Part shown: in pieces, positions 35,369 to 46,972 of the stretch
Layout: each line of letters begins with the position of its first letter
How positions within the stretch are numbered: position 1 is the first letter of the stretch
Source: Mantis religiosa
Lineage: Eukaryota; Arthropoda; Insecta; Mantodea; Mantidae
Assembly (NCBI GenBank): GCA_030765055.1
Contig: CM060947.1
Location: 50,545,593 to 50,609,592, forward strand
Reading direction: 5' to 3'
Length of the DNA: 64,000 bases
Translations under genes and position numbers: made by a program
The notes under the pieces: model-generated
The model's database searches: none
Told to the model about the DNA's origin: nothing
The model's input: the letters and a program-made list of their open reading frames with translations, nothing else

Positions 35369-36072
35369 ACTATGTGTATTTATATGACTATGAAGTTTAG
35401 TAGTTAAGATATTAGCTGAAATACTAGTAAATATAATTGAAGATAAATGTTAGATTTTAGCACGTGCATCGTTTATATGTGTTTCTATGGAGACATACTT
35501 ACCGCATTGTGCGGGAATGTCAGTTTACGATGCACAGCAACAATAACGGTATATATGGTATATTAGTTAGATAGTACAATTATTTAAAAGATATCACATG
35601 TGAAGACCCTACAACTCAGTGAATGTGTGAACAACTTATTTCTGATTTGAAAGTAGGCTAATACAGATTAAGTGTGCATAGTTTTGTTGAGGTGGGATAA
35701 CTCGAACTCAGGTTTATGCTTGGAGTGTTGAAAGCATAAAGAAAGGGGATCAGGTGGGCAACATTGCACTACCCACGTGGAGAAACAGGAAATCTACACG
35801 TATCTTCTTTTAAAAACCAGACTGTAGGTCTTGTTTGAGTGGTACAAACAAATGGTACTCGCAGGGTGATAAATACGGACTGTAAGGAGGTTGTTCCAGA
35901 GGTGTCTAGTGCATTTTCTACAGTTTTTCTTCCGTTAAAGTGGCAGTATGTGGCCTGGAATTGACATGGAGAAGAATGGTGTTTCTGATTGGTTGCTGGC
36001 GTCGCGCGTTTCGATATGCATTTTTTTTTTTTTTTTTTTCATTTTCAGTAACAGTAACAGTAGAAGGCTGCA

Positions 36073-36848
36073 TCAATTGTCCTTAGTCTTGAAGAAAATC
36101 CTCCAGCAAAACGCCCGCGGAGACCCAGAAAACGGTTGTAAGCACCTTTCCAGCAGATGCGCATTTTCTGACTTTGACCGGTCCTGCTTCGTCACCTCGC
36201 CGCCTCTCCATACTTGCTTGCTTGCTTTGACTCCGGAGTGTAATAATGCACACGTTTCATCACAAGTCACAATGTCCTCTTCGTAGCGATGCAGGTGTAT
36301 CTGACAAACCTCCTGGCGTAACATTTTCTGTTCCTTATTTAGGAGACGAGGAGACCCAGCGGACAATTTTCTGTAATGGAGGTCATCTCGGATGATTTTT
36401 TTTAGCAATTCCGTAACTTTATCTTAGGGCAAAAACAATTTCGGATATATTTATGCGCCATTCTTCTTCAATGGCAACAAGGTTGTCTTCAGTAATGCTT
36501 GTTCACAGTCTCTTCCCCAAACTGTGCACGGAGACGTCTCAAAATTTCCGAAGGTTTGGAGCCTCCTTTTGCAAGAAATCTGATGATGTTGCGTTGCGGA
36601 ACAAAAGTGTGTACCTCTTGCACACTCATGTCGTACTGACGCAGTTCCATTCTTCGCGGTGCGCGCGTGCGCAGTATGCCCTCTCTAGAAACCCCCACCA
36701 ACTTACTGACAAAGTCTCCCCTCAAAATTATTACCAACATCAGCGTTACATTAAAATTCCCGTTTATATTTGATCTGCCCACATACTTAAACACACAATA
36801 GTTTCTTACAATTCTAATCACAACTTTCCAATTATATTCTAAGGACAA
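36073..36848 (-). pseudogene. Mariner transposase N-terminal and core remnant (copy E)
   Basis: On the minus strand, the frame 36848-36489 includes RQYDMSVQEVHTFVPQRNIIRFLAKGG and RRLRAQFGEETV, the helix-turn-helix N-terminus of a mariner lineage. The frame 36408-36073 follows with LSAGSPRLLNKEQKMLRQEVC and the first catalytic Asp block IVTCDET, where the usual Trp is lost. The rest of the catalytic domain is decayed. Two frames and missing residues show a pseudogene. Confidence 0.85.
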
Positions 36849-36899
36849 ATTCGCCAGCTGCTTATTTTACGGGCTAGTAGTGGTATTGGCTCCTTGGCC

Positions 36900-37500
36900 A
36901 TTGGCCATATTCTAAACCTTATTCAAGAGTGACCTAATATTCCGTTGCATTCTCCATTTCTTTGCCTCTTAGCTTCCTTACTGTTCTTATCAATTTTTCT
37001 TTGACTTTGTCTGCATACTTTGCCACATCCCTTATTGTTTTCTTTCGTTTCAACGTACGAATTTTACAGTTACAACGCAAGGTCCATTATTATCCCAGTT
37101 CTTAACCCATATTAATTTCCTCCAACTTTCTATTTCTTTACATTCCGTTACATAATACCGTATGCTTATTTTATTTCCACCTCTTGGACTCCCTCTTAAT
37201 ATGGCTCCCGTCCTTAACCAAGCTAAAGCCTCCCTCTCATATATGGCTCCCGTCCTTAACCAAGCTAAAGCCTCCCTCTCATATATGGCTCCCGTCCTTA
37301 ACCAAGCTAAACCCTCCCTCTCATATCTATCACATAGGTCTATATATGTTTCCCTTCTCCATTCTCTCTTCATTTTCAGGTAAACATTTAATGATTTCTC
37401 ACTCAGCAAGTTTCCCCCATGTCACTTGTGTGTCAATGTCCTCTACCCAATAACCTCCATATATGATAGTTTTGTTTTATTTTCTCCGTACCTATGTTGT
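36900..37500 (-). pseudogene. LINE C-terminal remnant with triplicated 42-bp unit
   Basis: The minus-strand frame 37409-37050 begins MLSEKSLNVYLKMKREWRRETYIDLCDRYERE, the same block seen in the LINE at 31.2-31.4 kb. The next 14 residues (AWLRTGAIYEREAL type) occur three times because a 42-bp DNA unit is tandemly triplicated at about 37198-37323. Downstream is GGNKISIRYYVTECKEIESWRKL, the usual end. Only the 3' end of the LINE is present. Confidence 0.8.
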
Positions 37501-38527
37501 AATCAAGTTGCTAACAGACCATGCCATATAGGAGTAATTGTGGAGAACAGGAATATCGCTAACTTTTGGAATCAATGAAACAGTATTTTATAAATAACAA
37601 CTGAGAATATTTTCCAAAGAAGTTAGCTTGATAGCTTGAGAGTCCGAAATTAACATATTCATTAACTGCACCTTTAGTTAGCTGTACATGTGAAAGGCTT
37701 TTGTATTATAAAAGTCTTCCATTTTCTTTATTAAATAAAAAGGGTACAAGTGTTTAAAGTTTCACCCTAAACATGTTACTCGAATATTCCACCCATGATT
37801 GTTTCCCTGTCAGTGGTACTTATACGCTATGCAGCATTCCAGGACTCGGGAGACTGCCTGGAACAGGATAAGGAAGTCAGACGTTCCCTCATTGTTTATA
37901 TCGTTTTGCATGAACATCAGATTTTTCACCCTTTATTATAAATAAATGGGGCTGTACGAAATTGCAATTATGCAAGATAAAGGGGAGGATTCACCAACGA
38001 TAATTTCATGAACAGCGGGCAGGAGGCAAATTAAATTAATTAATGTGTCATTCGAATTTAAAAAGTTAACAGTGCAGCGTTGGGTGAACGAGCTAGCGGC
38101 TAAATGAATTGATAAATAAATATTCTAGATGCAGGCGGAGGTGTAGCTGTGAATTTCAGGGCTCTGCAGTTCTCATATAAAAATTGTAAACAGCTCTTGC
38201 TTATTTTATTGAAATTGAAACAAGTTTCCATCAACTGGAATAAACTGTATTAATTTTTCTACTATATGAAGTAAGGAAAACATTGTACTCCACCCAAAAA
38301 TTCAGTTCCAATGTATGACAAGAAATACATATTTTGATAGCCACTGAATCTGAAGAAGGTATTTTTAGACAGGAAGATTTTAAGAATGTATACCAACAAT
38401 AACTGTGGACTATTTAATTCTTTTATTTTCTCAAAAATGACTCAAACGATTTCGATTAAAATACTGCATATTTAGGACGTTTTCATACCAAATTAAATGC
38501 ATATTTTGAATTTTGTAGGAATATATA
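37501..38527. other. No feature recognised
   Basis: AT-rich, with no supported coding sequence or repeat. Confidence 0.45.
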
Positions 38528-39440
38528 CGAGGGCTGTTCAACAAAGAAAGATCACAATCTTTTTTGACAACTCACCTTTACTCATCCTCATAATTTTGAT
38601 GGTGCTTCTCAAAATAGTCTCCCCTGAATGTGATGCACTTGTCTCAGCATTTCTGCCAGTCTTCAAAGACATGCTGGAAACTATTTTTGAGAGATGCTTT
38701 AAAATTACCTCCGCAGCCTTTATCATTGCTTCTGATGATAGATAATGCCTCTAACGAAGACATTTCTTCAAGTTAGGAATAGAAAAAAGTCACATGGGTT
38801 AAATCTGAACAATAGGGAGGGTGAGGGATGCATTTTACGTTGATTTTTTGCAAGATATTAAGCAACAACATTGGCAATATACAGCCGCGCACTATCGTGG
38901 TGCAGCATCCAGCCTGCTTCATGGAAATGTGGTCTTTTCCGCCTGATATGGACTTGCAATGTTTTCAGGGCATCCCTGTAGTATTGCCCAGTTACTGATG
39001 TGTGTGCAGGTACAACATGCTGATAAACCATTCCATGAATATCAAAGAATGAGATGACCATAACTTTCCCAGCAGAAGCAACCACTTTTGCTTTTTTAAG
39101 GGTTGGTGATGAAGGAGATTTCCACACTGAGCTTTGCTGTTTGCTCTCAGTTCAAAATGATGTAGCCAAGTTTCATCAGCATTGATTACGTTTGAAAGAA
39201 ACTCTGGATCTTCCTCTAACATCAACTTTAACTGCATGTTACCTCCATTGCAGCGGTAGGCGATACTAAAAATGTCTGAACTTGCCTTGTTCTCACAGGC
39301 GGGATCCAGGAGTACCAACAATGAAACTACTACTGCGTGTTTGTTTCACATTAACCTAACAGAATACAATAAGGTTGAATTTTGGTGCGAAGAATTATGA
39401 CTGTAAAAAATTATGATCATTCTTTATTGAACAGCCCTCG
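38528..39440 (-). mobile_element. Mariner deletion derivative (copy B)
   Basis: It is 913 bp with inverted ends CGAGGGCTGTTCAA and its mirror, flanked by TA on both sides. The transposase remnant on the minus strand keeps the first catalytic Asp block NADETWLHHFE, the second (LHHDSARLYIANVVA) and the C-terminus. The helix-turn-helix half has been removed by a deletion that joins the leader GGTAACATG directly to CAGTTAAAGTT. The same junction is present in copy C, so B and C descend from one deleted ancestor and would need a helper transposase. Confidence 0.92.
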
Positions 39441-40004
39441 TACCTCGAGAAAGGTTCATTGTATGATATATATTGCACAGGGAACCTTTTCAGATATTCT
39501 TTCTTTTTCCCAGTACTTGTACTTTTCTCAAATGCGGTTTTCGTATACCTTTTAATATCTGAGCATTCATAGAAGATGAAATTTCAAAGCCAATGCATAG
39601 TAACCGGTTCATTAAACATTTGATATTCGCTTAGCCTACTGAATTCCCATATTCCCATTCTATCTAGAAGGATATATGTATTTAAACACTTTCTACCAAC
39701 GTTTAGCTCTATTAACCTAAAGCATTATAAGCGTTTTAAGAATAATATGTACAAGTATGAATAGAGAGTGTCATGAGATTGCACACATAAAGTTTTTTTT
39801 TCTTTTTGACATTTTCTATAGTAGATCTTATGGCGTGGGAAATTTTAATTTCTAATACGAAATAAGTGCTTTCGTTAACTTTATATTTGTTGTGGTGCTT
39901 TCTAGGTACAATTATACCTATTAATCACCCTGTGGGTTGTAACGACCTCTGATTGAAAGATTCTAAGATCTAAAGACAATAAACCTATCTACCTCCTAAT
40001 ATAT
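39441..40004. other. No feature recognised
   Basis: AT-rich spacer between mariner copy B and the solo LTR. Confidence 0.45.
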
Positions 40005-40434
40005 TGTGACTTTAAGGGTTCCTAGAATTACAAGTCCAATTTGCAGAAATTCAAAATGTTCTTTATTTTCGTAGAGATACACTGTTCAATCCTTACGTAA
40101 CAGAATTACGTCACATACACAATGTACCAAGGTCAATGATCACAAAAACGGCGTTCTGATTACATCTGTTTACAACACTCTTGTTACAACACCTGTACAG
40201 CTGTTTACTCTCCTGTTTTCGACTCCTCTGGCCTGTCACAATTGTGTCCATTGATAATTTCTGGACTGTTCTAAAACAAACCAGAAATCGAATGATCGCT
40301 ATCAATCAAGAAGTCAATAGAAATTTCTAATTGCCTCACTTGTCTGTGTCGGTAAGTCTTTTATCTCCGCTATCTTTATTTGTCGGCTCTTTGTGTACAC
40401 AAGCCGCGCTATCGTAGATAACGGGTTCGCGACA
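40005..40434 (-). repeat. Solo LTR, family B, copy 2
   Basis: It is 430 bp, TG to CA on the minus strand, flanked by ATAT on both sides (40001-40004 and 40435-40438). Shares the AGTCCAATTTGCAGAAATTC-type end and the TGTCGCGAACCCG start with the other family-B LTRs. Confidence 0.85.
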
Positions 40435-42032
40435 ATATCAACCAAAATTTATTTTAGAAACTTTAATTCACAAAAACTTACATATAGATTAATGTCAAAT
40501 TGAAAAGTGTAAGAAAGAATACATCTGAAACGTATTAATTTACCAAAAATTATGGAAGAGGTAAAATTCCTTAATATGACTTTCTTCAGAAGGTAAATAA
40601 ACTTGGTGTGCCCGTGTTGTTGGTTTATGGCATATAAAAGAACATTAAACCTAAATAGAGCCCTATAAGCAGAACTGAGGTATATTTCGATTGAAAATAA
40701 AATGAGACGCGGAGAACCATATTAATTAATGAGCCCCATAAATTAAATCTGAAATACATGCATAATGTAAGATTTTTGTACACGATTGTACTTCAGCAGA
40801 ATTATCACTTCTGCCACTTATCGACTTCACTTGTTCGCCAACTCAAAGAAATATATATGTATATATGCTATCCTGGCAGCGTGCGACGAGAACAGCGAGT
40901 GTGTGTGACAGAGAACAGATGCTACACAAGGAGTAGAACCGTTAAAAGAGAACATGCGCCCTATTCACTCAGTATACAAAAACGAAGAAGATTTCTTCAT
41001 AAAAGTAGAAAGCGTCAGAATGTTTTTGAATGGGTTGTAACTGAACTGACCTGAGTGTCATAAACAACTCAAGGAAAGGAATCGGAACCGTCAATTTTCC
41101 CCTCTGTCTGATTGCCATGGGACATTATTTGCTGTGCAAACTGTAAAACTTTGGTTTACTTTTCTGCGAGGAGATAAATATGTATCTTTCATCGCTCCTA
41201 AGGCATGTGAAATAATAGATATCTGCTCACGCTTTTTCCGCTGAGGATAGTTTACCTGATCTGAGGTACAAATAAATCTTTAGTTATAATGTATGTCAGG
41301 CTCCTTCAATCCTGATTTAAATCTCTTCGAGGGAAAGAGAGACAGAGGCAGCGATAGCAAGAGAAATGAAAGTTTGAGTTATGATTGGCTCAGATAAGGT
41401 AATGGATGTTACCTTTTATTTGCATTACTTTGCTCACTCAGTCAGTATTTGTCTCTGTTCCCTTATAAATGTCTACAAGATGAAAGTGGCAAAACATACG
41501 CTATCCTAACTCTTGACTTATGATAGTTGGGATTTTGCAGCACGTCTCATCTACTACTGCACCCCGGACATTTTACTATTGGTCCTGTCCATTTCATAAT
41601 TAGACTGATACTGCAAATAAGGTATTAAGCAATAAAACGAAATATCTTTACGTGACTTATTGCAAGTGGGAAAAATATTATGATATCTCTAATTGGCTAA
41701 ATCTAGATATGAACCGATTCCTACTGACTAGAAGCACGGTAGCAACGAAACTCTACTTAGACAATGAAGAATGCTGTAGATTTGATAAAGGATCGATTGA
41801 AGAATTGATGAAGGATGTACTCCAACCAATGAAAGATTTTAAATAATACTTTTTGGGGGGGGGGGTTTGGAGTTCTCAAGGCTCGCGAAGGGTTCGTCTT
41901 TGATTCTATTCTCTTTGCGCGGTCACTATAGGTATGATTTTCCTGTGATTTTCCTGGCTTTAGGCGGATATTGAGATGGTTCCCTTTCTTTTGGCAATTT
42001 TCTGCTCATGTCATTTTTATCATTTGTTTCAG
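40435..42032. other. No supported gene; probable intron sequence before the Ig-like exon
   Basis: Frames at 40758-41054 and 41652-41846 have no recognisable domain. A G-run lies at about 41861-41872. From about 42003 a pyrimidine-rich stretch ends in TTTGTTTCAG at 42032, a good splice acceptor. Confidence 0.4.
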
Positions 42033-42319
42033 GGTTGTTGGAATAGAGAGTGGCAGTTGGCATGTTTCGGCAGGACGATGTCATTTGTGCTTTGGGAAAA
42101 TTTCTCCCTGTTGTTTCATGGGACTGCTGAACCTACCCAGCTTAGTTGCCATGGACCTCATTGGCCCAAAAATGGCAGAGCTAATCGGCATCAGAATAGC
42201 CAGGAAGTTAAAACCACTGGGAATTCCAGCTTGTTAACAGACATCGGCTTCCGGACTGGTCGTCCTTCGGATCTCTCCTTCACTGTCCTTTCCACGGATG
42301 ACATGGGAAACTACAATTG
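42033..42319 (+). CDS. Candidate immunoglobulin-domain exon of a host gene
   Basis: The exon is bounded by a pyrimidine tract plus CAG (ending 42032) and a strong donor GTAAGT (42320-42325), and is open throughout in one frame. Toward the end it reads W-P-K-N-G and then DLSFTVLSTDDMGNYN followed by TG at the donor. The D-x-G-x-Y-x-C motif is the F-strand signature of I-set/V-set Ig domains, and the split TG codon would become Cys on splicing to any exon starting with T or C. The first Ig cysteine is not clear: the expected place holds Phe, with a Cys nearby, so the exon could be decayed or divergent. No neighbouring exons were identified. Members of this superfamily are cell-adhesion or secreted proteins. 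Confidence 0.5.
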
Positions 42320-42880
42320 GTAAGTACCAGAGAAAATAAACATATTTCTACTTATTCAATTGTAAATGTTGCACTTACATGAGTTTCTTTCACTCTTGTA
42401 GTAATTTTGCTTACAAATGATTATTATTATAATTGCTTCCTGTTAAGAAAAATAGACATTTGTACAGTGTCAGTAAAACGGTAACAGGAAAATGCAGTAG
42501 GCTGGCCGCTATGAGATAGATGGCTTTGACGCTTTTTATTCTCTTAGCACATCCTTCAGGGAAAGAAACTATACCTTCCCATTTTAGAAAATGTAGCCAT
42601 TATAAAATTCAAACCAGTAACTTGGGATATCTCAGAATAGGCTAATTCCACAAATTATTTAATATACATTCCGTCGAGGTCTACATTTTTGTGAAATAAG
42701 ATATTTTTCTATTATGGTTTAGCAGTTATACTAAAATCATCCAGAACAAAAACTGTTACCAGATACTTTCAGATATATTTTTGTCATGAAAATATCTTAA
42801 ACGTGTATTAAAATCAAAATTAATAAAACCGTTTTTGGGAAAATTAAGACATTTTGAATATTTTTACATGCAGGGTAATG
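42320..42880. other. No feature; probable intron
   Basis: AT-rich sequence following the donor site. No coding sequence is seen. Confidence 0.4.
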
Positions 42881-44126
42881 CAGGATGGGAATAATATTCA
42901 TTGTTGAAAAAACGATAGGTTAGTGTCAGCTTTTCTCGATATTGGATACCGATACACATATTTTTCACGATATCTAATACTTGATACTCATTTCTATTTC
43001 TAATTTTAATACAAAATATAATTTGGGAGAACTGTATAGCGCCAATACAATTAAATGTGTTCATATATTTAAGAGAGAAGACTTAAAGCCATCAATGTTC
43101 TGATTTTTAAATTCTGCATTAGATGTATAAAAGCAAAATAATCGAATTTTATAATATTTTTGGTCAAAAATGCTAGCATTTTCACTATTTCGAACCCAAG
43201 TGTACTCCTTTTTCTGTTATATTTGAGTCCTGTTATGCTAAATAGTTTTACAAAGAAAACTGTTGCAGGTGGAATACAAATATTTATTAGCTATTTTTAA
43301 GTTATGTAAATTCTAAATTTGTTTTTCCAGTAATCCAGTGCACTAGAAAGTTGGGGAGAGAAATTGTCGTAATGATATTGTGACTTTGTGGGTTCGTGAA
43401 ATTAAAAGTCCAGTTGCACAAACTTAAAATGTTCTTTATTTCCACCGAATTACAGTTGGAACACTTACCGATTACATAGAATTACGTAGCGCACACAATT
43501 ACAATCCACCAGTTCGTCTGTCGCAGGTCCACTCCACACTCGCAATTACGTACAACTCCTCTGATACACGTACACAGTCTTTCAGTCGTTCACTAACACG
43601 GCGCTCTTCACTGCTGCTCGCAAAGAACTGAACTTTCCTCCAGCCCGGCGCATCGCTTATATAAGACCAACTTACCTATCTAGAAGGTTCCGGGTTAGAT
43701 GAAATATCCCGACTGTTCCAGACGTCAGGGGGAGGGGAAAGAGTCGGCCAGCGATCAGTGACACTTTCCTAACCATCCCCTCAGTTAGTGACTCGCGATA
43801 AATGGGTAGGCGTCGGCTGAATGCCTCCAGTCCCCAACTCAGCTGTCAGTTGGTCGAGCCTTCTGATAATTGGGTGACAATATGCAACGATTTCTTCTTG
43901 GGAACTGTTAACTGACACTGAATCTGACACACGATTTATCTGCATAATTTTACTGTGCAGGTACCACATTTATGGCAATTTTTGGGATTTGCAATGTTCT
44001 GTGAAGTAAAAATTGCAGGATTAGTACCTAAGTATCGAACAAGTATCCAGGGAACTTTCTGACATATTTTTTCGATGTCGATACCATGCAGGTATTGTCT
44101 GTATCGAGGTATCACAAATATCCCTC
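42881..44126 (-). mobile_element. hAT transposon remnant, copy 2, split by a solo LTR
   Basis: A minus-strand relative of the 13.3-kb hAT. Shared sequence includes the frame 43969-43781 (QINRVSDSVSVNSSQEEIVAY) and the nearby CCAGTAATCCAGTGCACTAG (43327-43346). The outer ends CAGGATGGG at 42881 and ATCCCTCG at 44119-44126 resemble hAT termini but are diverged. A solo LTR sits inside (43379-43800). Exact borders are uncertain. Confidence 0.55.
43379..43800 (-). repeat. Solo LTR, family B, copy 3
   Basis: Minus orientation, from TGTGACTTTGTGGGTTC to ACTCGCGATA. It shares the conserved end block with the other three copies. It interrupts sequence that is continuous in the 13.4-kb hAT copy, which marks it as the later insertion. 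The exact target duplication is ambiguous. Confidence 0.75.
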
Positions 44127-45019
44127 GTTGAAGATCTTCTTGTCAAAACCCTAGATGGTATACCTGAAAACAAAATTTAGCCTTTCTTGTAGTTAGGTTA
44201 TCCATACAAACATATTCAAGCACACACAGGAAAACCTTCTTCTAAATTTTTTAATTTGAGGGGGTCTCAAAACATGTATTTTGTTATATGTTCCGTGTCG
44301 CATGTTTCGGCGGAGCACAATCCTTACTCTATTTACTGTTAAGTATAGAAAGGAATGTAAAAATAGAAATTCCATTATAGAAAGAAAGAAGCGTCCAATA
44401 ATGATGAATGTTGCATAGATACTAATGTTGAAAATCATCCAAAGCCAGCCATACCGTAAATTCAGAAGTTTTGCATGGACTGCAGAGGGTAGTAGCGCTT
44501 ATGGGTGCCCCTCGCGCAGAAAAAGCAGGTCACGAAGGCAATTACAATGTGCTATTTCACAATTTTATATCCCGTAGGTAATTAGGGGACCCAAATCCAA
44601 AGCGCTATTCATTTAATCCCGAGTTTGATGCAATTTAAATGGGAATGCACGTTGATTTGGTGCCACGAAATGACATGTGCTGGCCGCTAGTAATTATCAT
44701 CATGTGGGGCACCACTACCAGGCAAATGGTGGGGAAATGACATAGTGTGCACAAGTATTTTCATTTGGATTTGGTCTCTGTTAGTTCATATACACTCGTA
44801 AATACGCTCATCTCTACCACGATGTCACCGTGTCAGTCTCAGCGATGTCTGTACACTTTAGTACGCATCGGTAAAATATATGAACATCGTCATTTTTCAT
44901 TTGAGTACTATAGTTTGTAACGGCAGCTGTAGAAGTTGATCCACTAGTAGTAGATATAGTAGTACAAGTAGCAGTATTAATTGATGTAGTACTAGTTCAT
45001 GCTTATTAAATAACAATAT
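44127..45019. other. No supported feature
   Basis: AT-rich with a GTA-rich patch at about 44940-44995. No gene or known repeat recognised. Confidence 0.4.
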
Positions 45020-45250
45020 TATATATATTGTAATTTACGTCATCCAACGTCAAATCATATCACACGATGAATGGAATGGATGAAATGATGCTCAAATGAG
45101 CCCGGGGTCCATTAGGCTTAGAGCTACCCGCCATTCGTCCTTCAGGATAAGGAGAAACCCTGGAAAACCCCTTATCCAGGTAACTCACCCTTACCGAGAT
45201 TCGAACTCGGGACCTCTTGAACATGCTACCACCACGCTACCGAGGTGGGC
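45020..45250 (-). mobile_element. tRNA-derived SINE family 1, copy 4
   Basis: Minus orientation, complete body and box B, slightly shortened tRNA head. ACAATAT occurs at 45013-45019 and 45251-45257, a plausible short target duplication. Confidence 0.9.
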
Positions 45251-45289
45251 ACAATATAATATACAATTTCAATACAAGTAAACTAAAAG

Positions 45290-45850
45290 TTAAAATGAAT
45301 ATTCTTCTTCTTCTACCTCGCGGCTTTGGACTGTTTAACCCGATCCGGCTCCAAATTGGTCTGCCCATCTTTTCTTCGGTCTTCCCTGGTTTCTTCTTCC
45401 TATAGGTTTATAATTTAAGGCTATTTTTGGTATTCTGTTATTATTCATCCTCTGAACATGTTCTTTCCATTGATTTCTATTTCTTTCAATAGTATGGTTT
45501 ATTTATTCTACTTTTATTTCTGTCCTAATATCCTGACTACGTCTTTTTATCAATTTTGGTATATCCAGCTATTGCTCTTATGAATTTATTTCCGATGACT
45601 GTATTCTCGTATTATTTCTTTTTGTTAGTGTCCATGTTTCTGATCTATAGACCAGAGTTGGTATTACCATGTTTTGTATAGTTTTATTATAGAGTCCTTT
45701 CTTGCTTTATTTTTTAATGTTATTTTTATTGTGCCTGTTATACAGTTAAATTTATTTATTTTCTCTATTATATCAGCTTCCCCTTGGTACGAGATATTAC
45801 ATCCTAAATACCTAAAGTGTGATTTCTGCTCAATTATTATGAATATTGTT
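45290..45850 (-). pseudogene. LINE ORF2 C-terminal remnant
   Basis: On the minus strand, translation in pieces gives KSHFRYLGCNISYQGEADII, TKLYKTW-type sequence, and finally QWKEHVQRMNNNRIPKIALN with GRRNQGRPKKRWADQF. This is the same C-terminal architecture as the LINE inserted at 3347-3981, so both belong to one family or closely related families. Its 3' end also has a short GAA-rich tail (AGAAGAAGAATATTC on the minus strand). Stops and shifts are present. Confidence 0.8.
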
Positions 45851-45894
45851 TAATCGTGTTTAATCGCGTTGCTGGATTCAGTTCAGCTCCTCTT

Positions 45895-46130
45895 GGAAAC
45901 CAGCCTTAAAAATGGAAATCCGTGGACTTAAGAGGTAGAGATCTTCACAGCTTGATCATCAAGTTAAGTAGCTATGTTTCTTTGACCCACCTAATTCTCT
46001 ATACTCATGCCGTCTCCTGACCTGGCATTTAATTTCCTGAAAACAGTATTTTGTTCAGTAATGCGAAAAAGATAGTGTTATGCCTTTGCTTGTATTTCTG
46101 TTATATCCAGTGATTCATTTGTGGTTATTG
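45895..46130 (+). repeat. About 235-bp direct repeat, left copy
   Basis: Starts GGAAACCAGCCTTAAAAATG and ends around GTGGTTAT. The same sequence, with only a few differences, is at 46973-47200. The two copies bracket about 840 bp of other repeat sequence. Confidence 0.9.
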
Positions 46131-46136
46131 CATTTA

Positions 46137-46972
46137 CAATACACAAAAACTGTGCCCAAACAGCGAAGCCTAAAGTGGAACCATAGGCCATTCTACAGTC
46201 AAAAAGTATGCATTCAAATATGATGTATTACATTCACATGAATTTCTCTACCAATTTTCATACGGAATTATTGAATTGTAGTATTAATAATTGTAAAAAA
46301 GAAATGATAGAGACAAATAACTGTAATAAGTAAGTGCCCATCTTTTAAAATCAATGCAAAGGGTAAAAACCATGAGTTACAATAATGGCAGTAAATATAT
46401 ACTGTGTTAGGAATAAGCAATTAGTAAGAGTAGCTAGGCAATTAGGCGTTCCTACAGCAAATCTGTTAAAACCTAGGACATTCAGAAGATTGAGTTTTCT
46501 GCAAATACGCACGTATACCATTAAAGGGAAAATAAGTCTTAGAGTAAATACTGTAGAATGAAATAGGAAGTTAACATTTGGCAATACATGTAGTACAGTA
46601 AAAGCTGCTTAAGCGGAACTCTCATGTGCCAGAAACTTGGGAAACTGAAAGCAAATTTCGGAACAGAGTTATTTCCCATGATAAATTATACTCCAAGCCG
46701 GAAAGCTGCCTAACACGTAAATGGAAATATTTTTCGGGAACCGTTGGCGTAAATAGCTTATTAGGGATTACTTTACGTGAAATAAGTTACAACGTACGTA
46801 TTTTAAAAGTGCAATAATTCTGTGGGTGACTGTGCTTGCACTGGAGTTCCATGAGCCATAAAATCATAAACCATAATCCTTCAAAGTAAAGGGAGAAGAA
46901 ACCGATAGCTCTCTCAACTGTCCTCCAACACACATGGTAAGAGTACAACTGATTTGCCGGCTGGAAACCAGC
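46137..46972 (+). repeat. Dispersed repeat, inverted copy at 56.1-57.2 kb
   Basis: From AATACACAAAAACTGTGCCC to the junction with the second 235-bp repeat, this segment is collinear in reverse with 57243-56145. The part from about 46598 onward starts CAGTAAAAGCTGCTTAAGCG, a pogo/Tigger-like terminal sequence. The inverted copy continues into Tigger transposase coding sequence; this one stops at the 235-bp repeat. Confidence 0.8.

Larger units (their letters stand above)
33380..36780 (-). mobile_element. Mariner (copy E) with nested insertions
   Basis: The left end GGGCAGATCAAATATAAACG, preceded by TA, is mirrored at 36755-36780. The transposase reads on the minus strand. Left-hand sequence (33400-33640) fits the mariner C-terminus and right-hand sequence (about 36000-36720) the N-terminal half. 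The roughly 2 kb between them contains a solo LTR and two SINEs, so the element is expanded by later insertions. The pairing of the two ends into one copy is inferred from matching terminal repeats and consistent orientation. Confidence 0.7.

Noticed and set aside
41652..41846. 65-codon frame upstream of the Ig-like exon as another exon
   Set aside because: No domain and no convincing splice sites around it.
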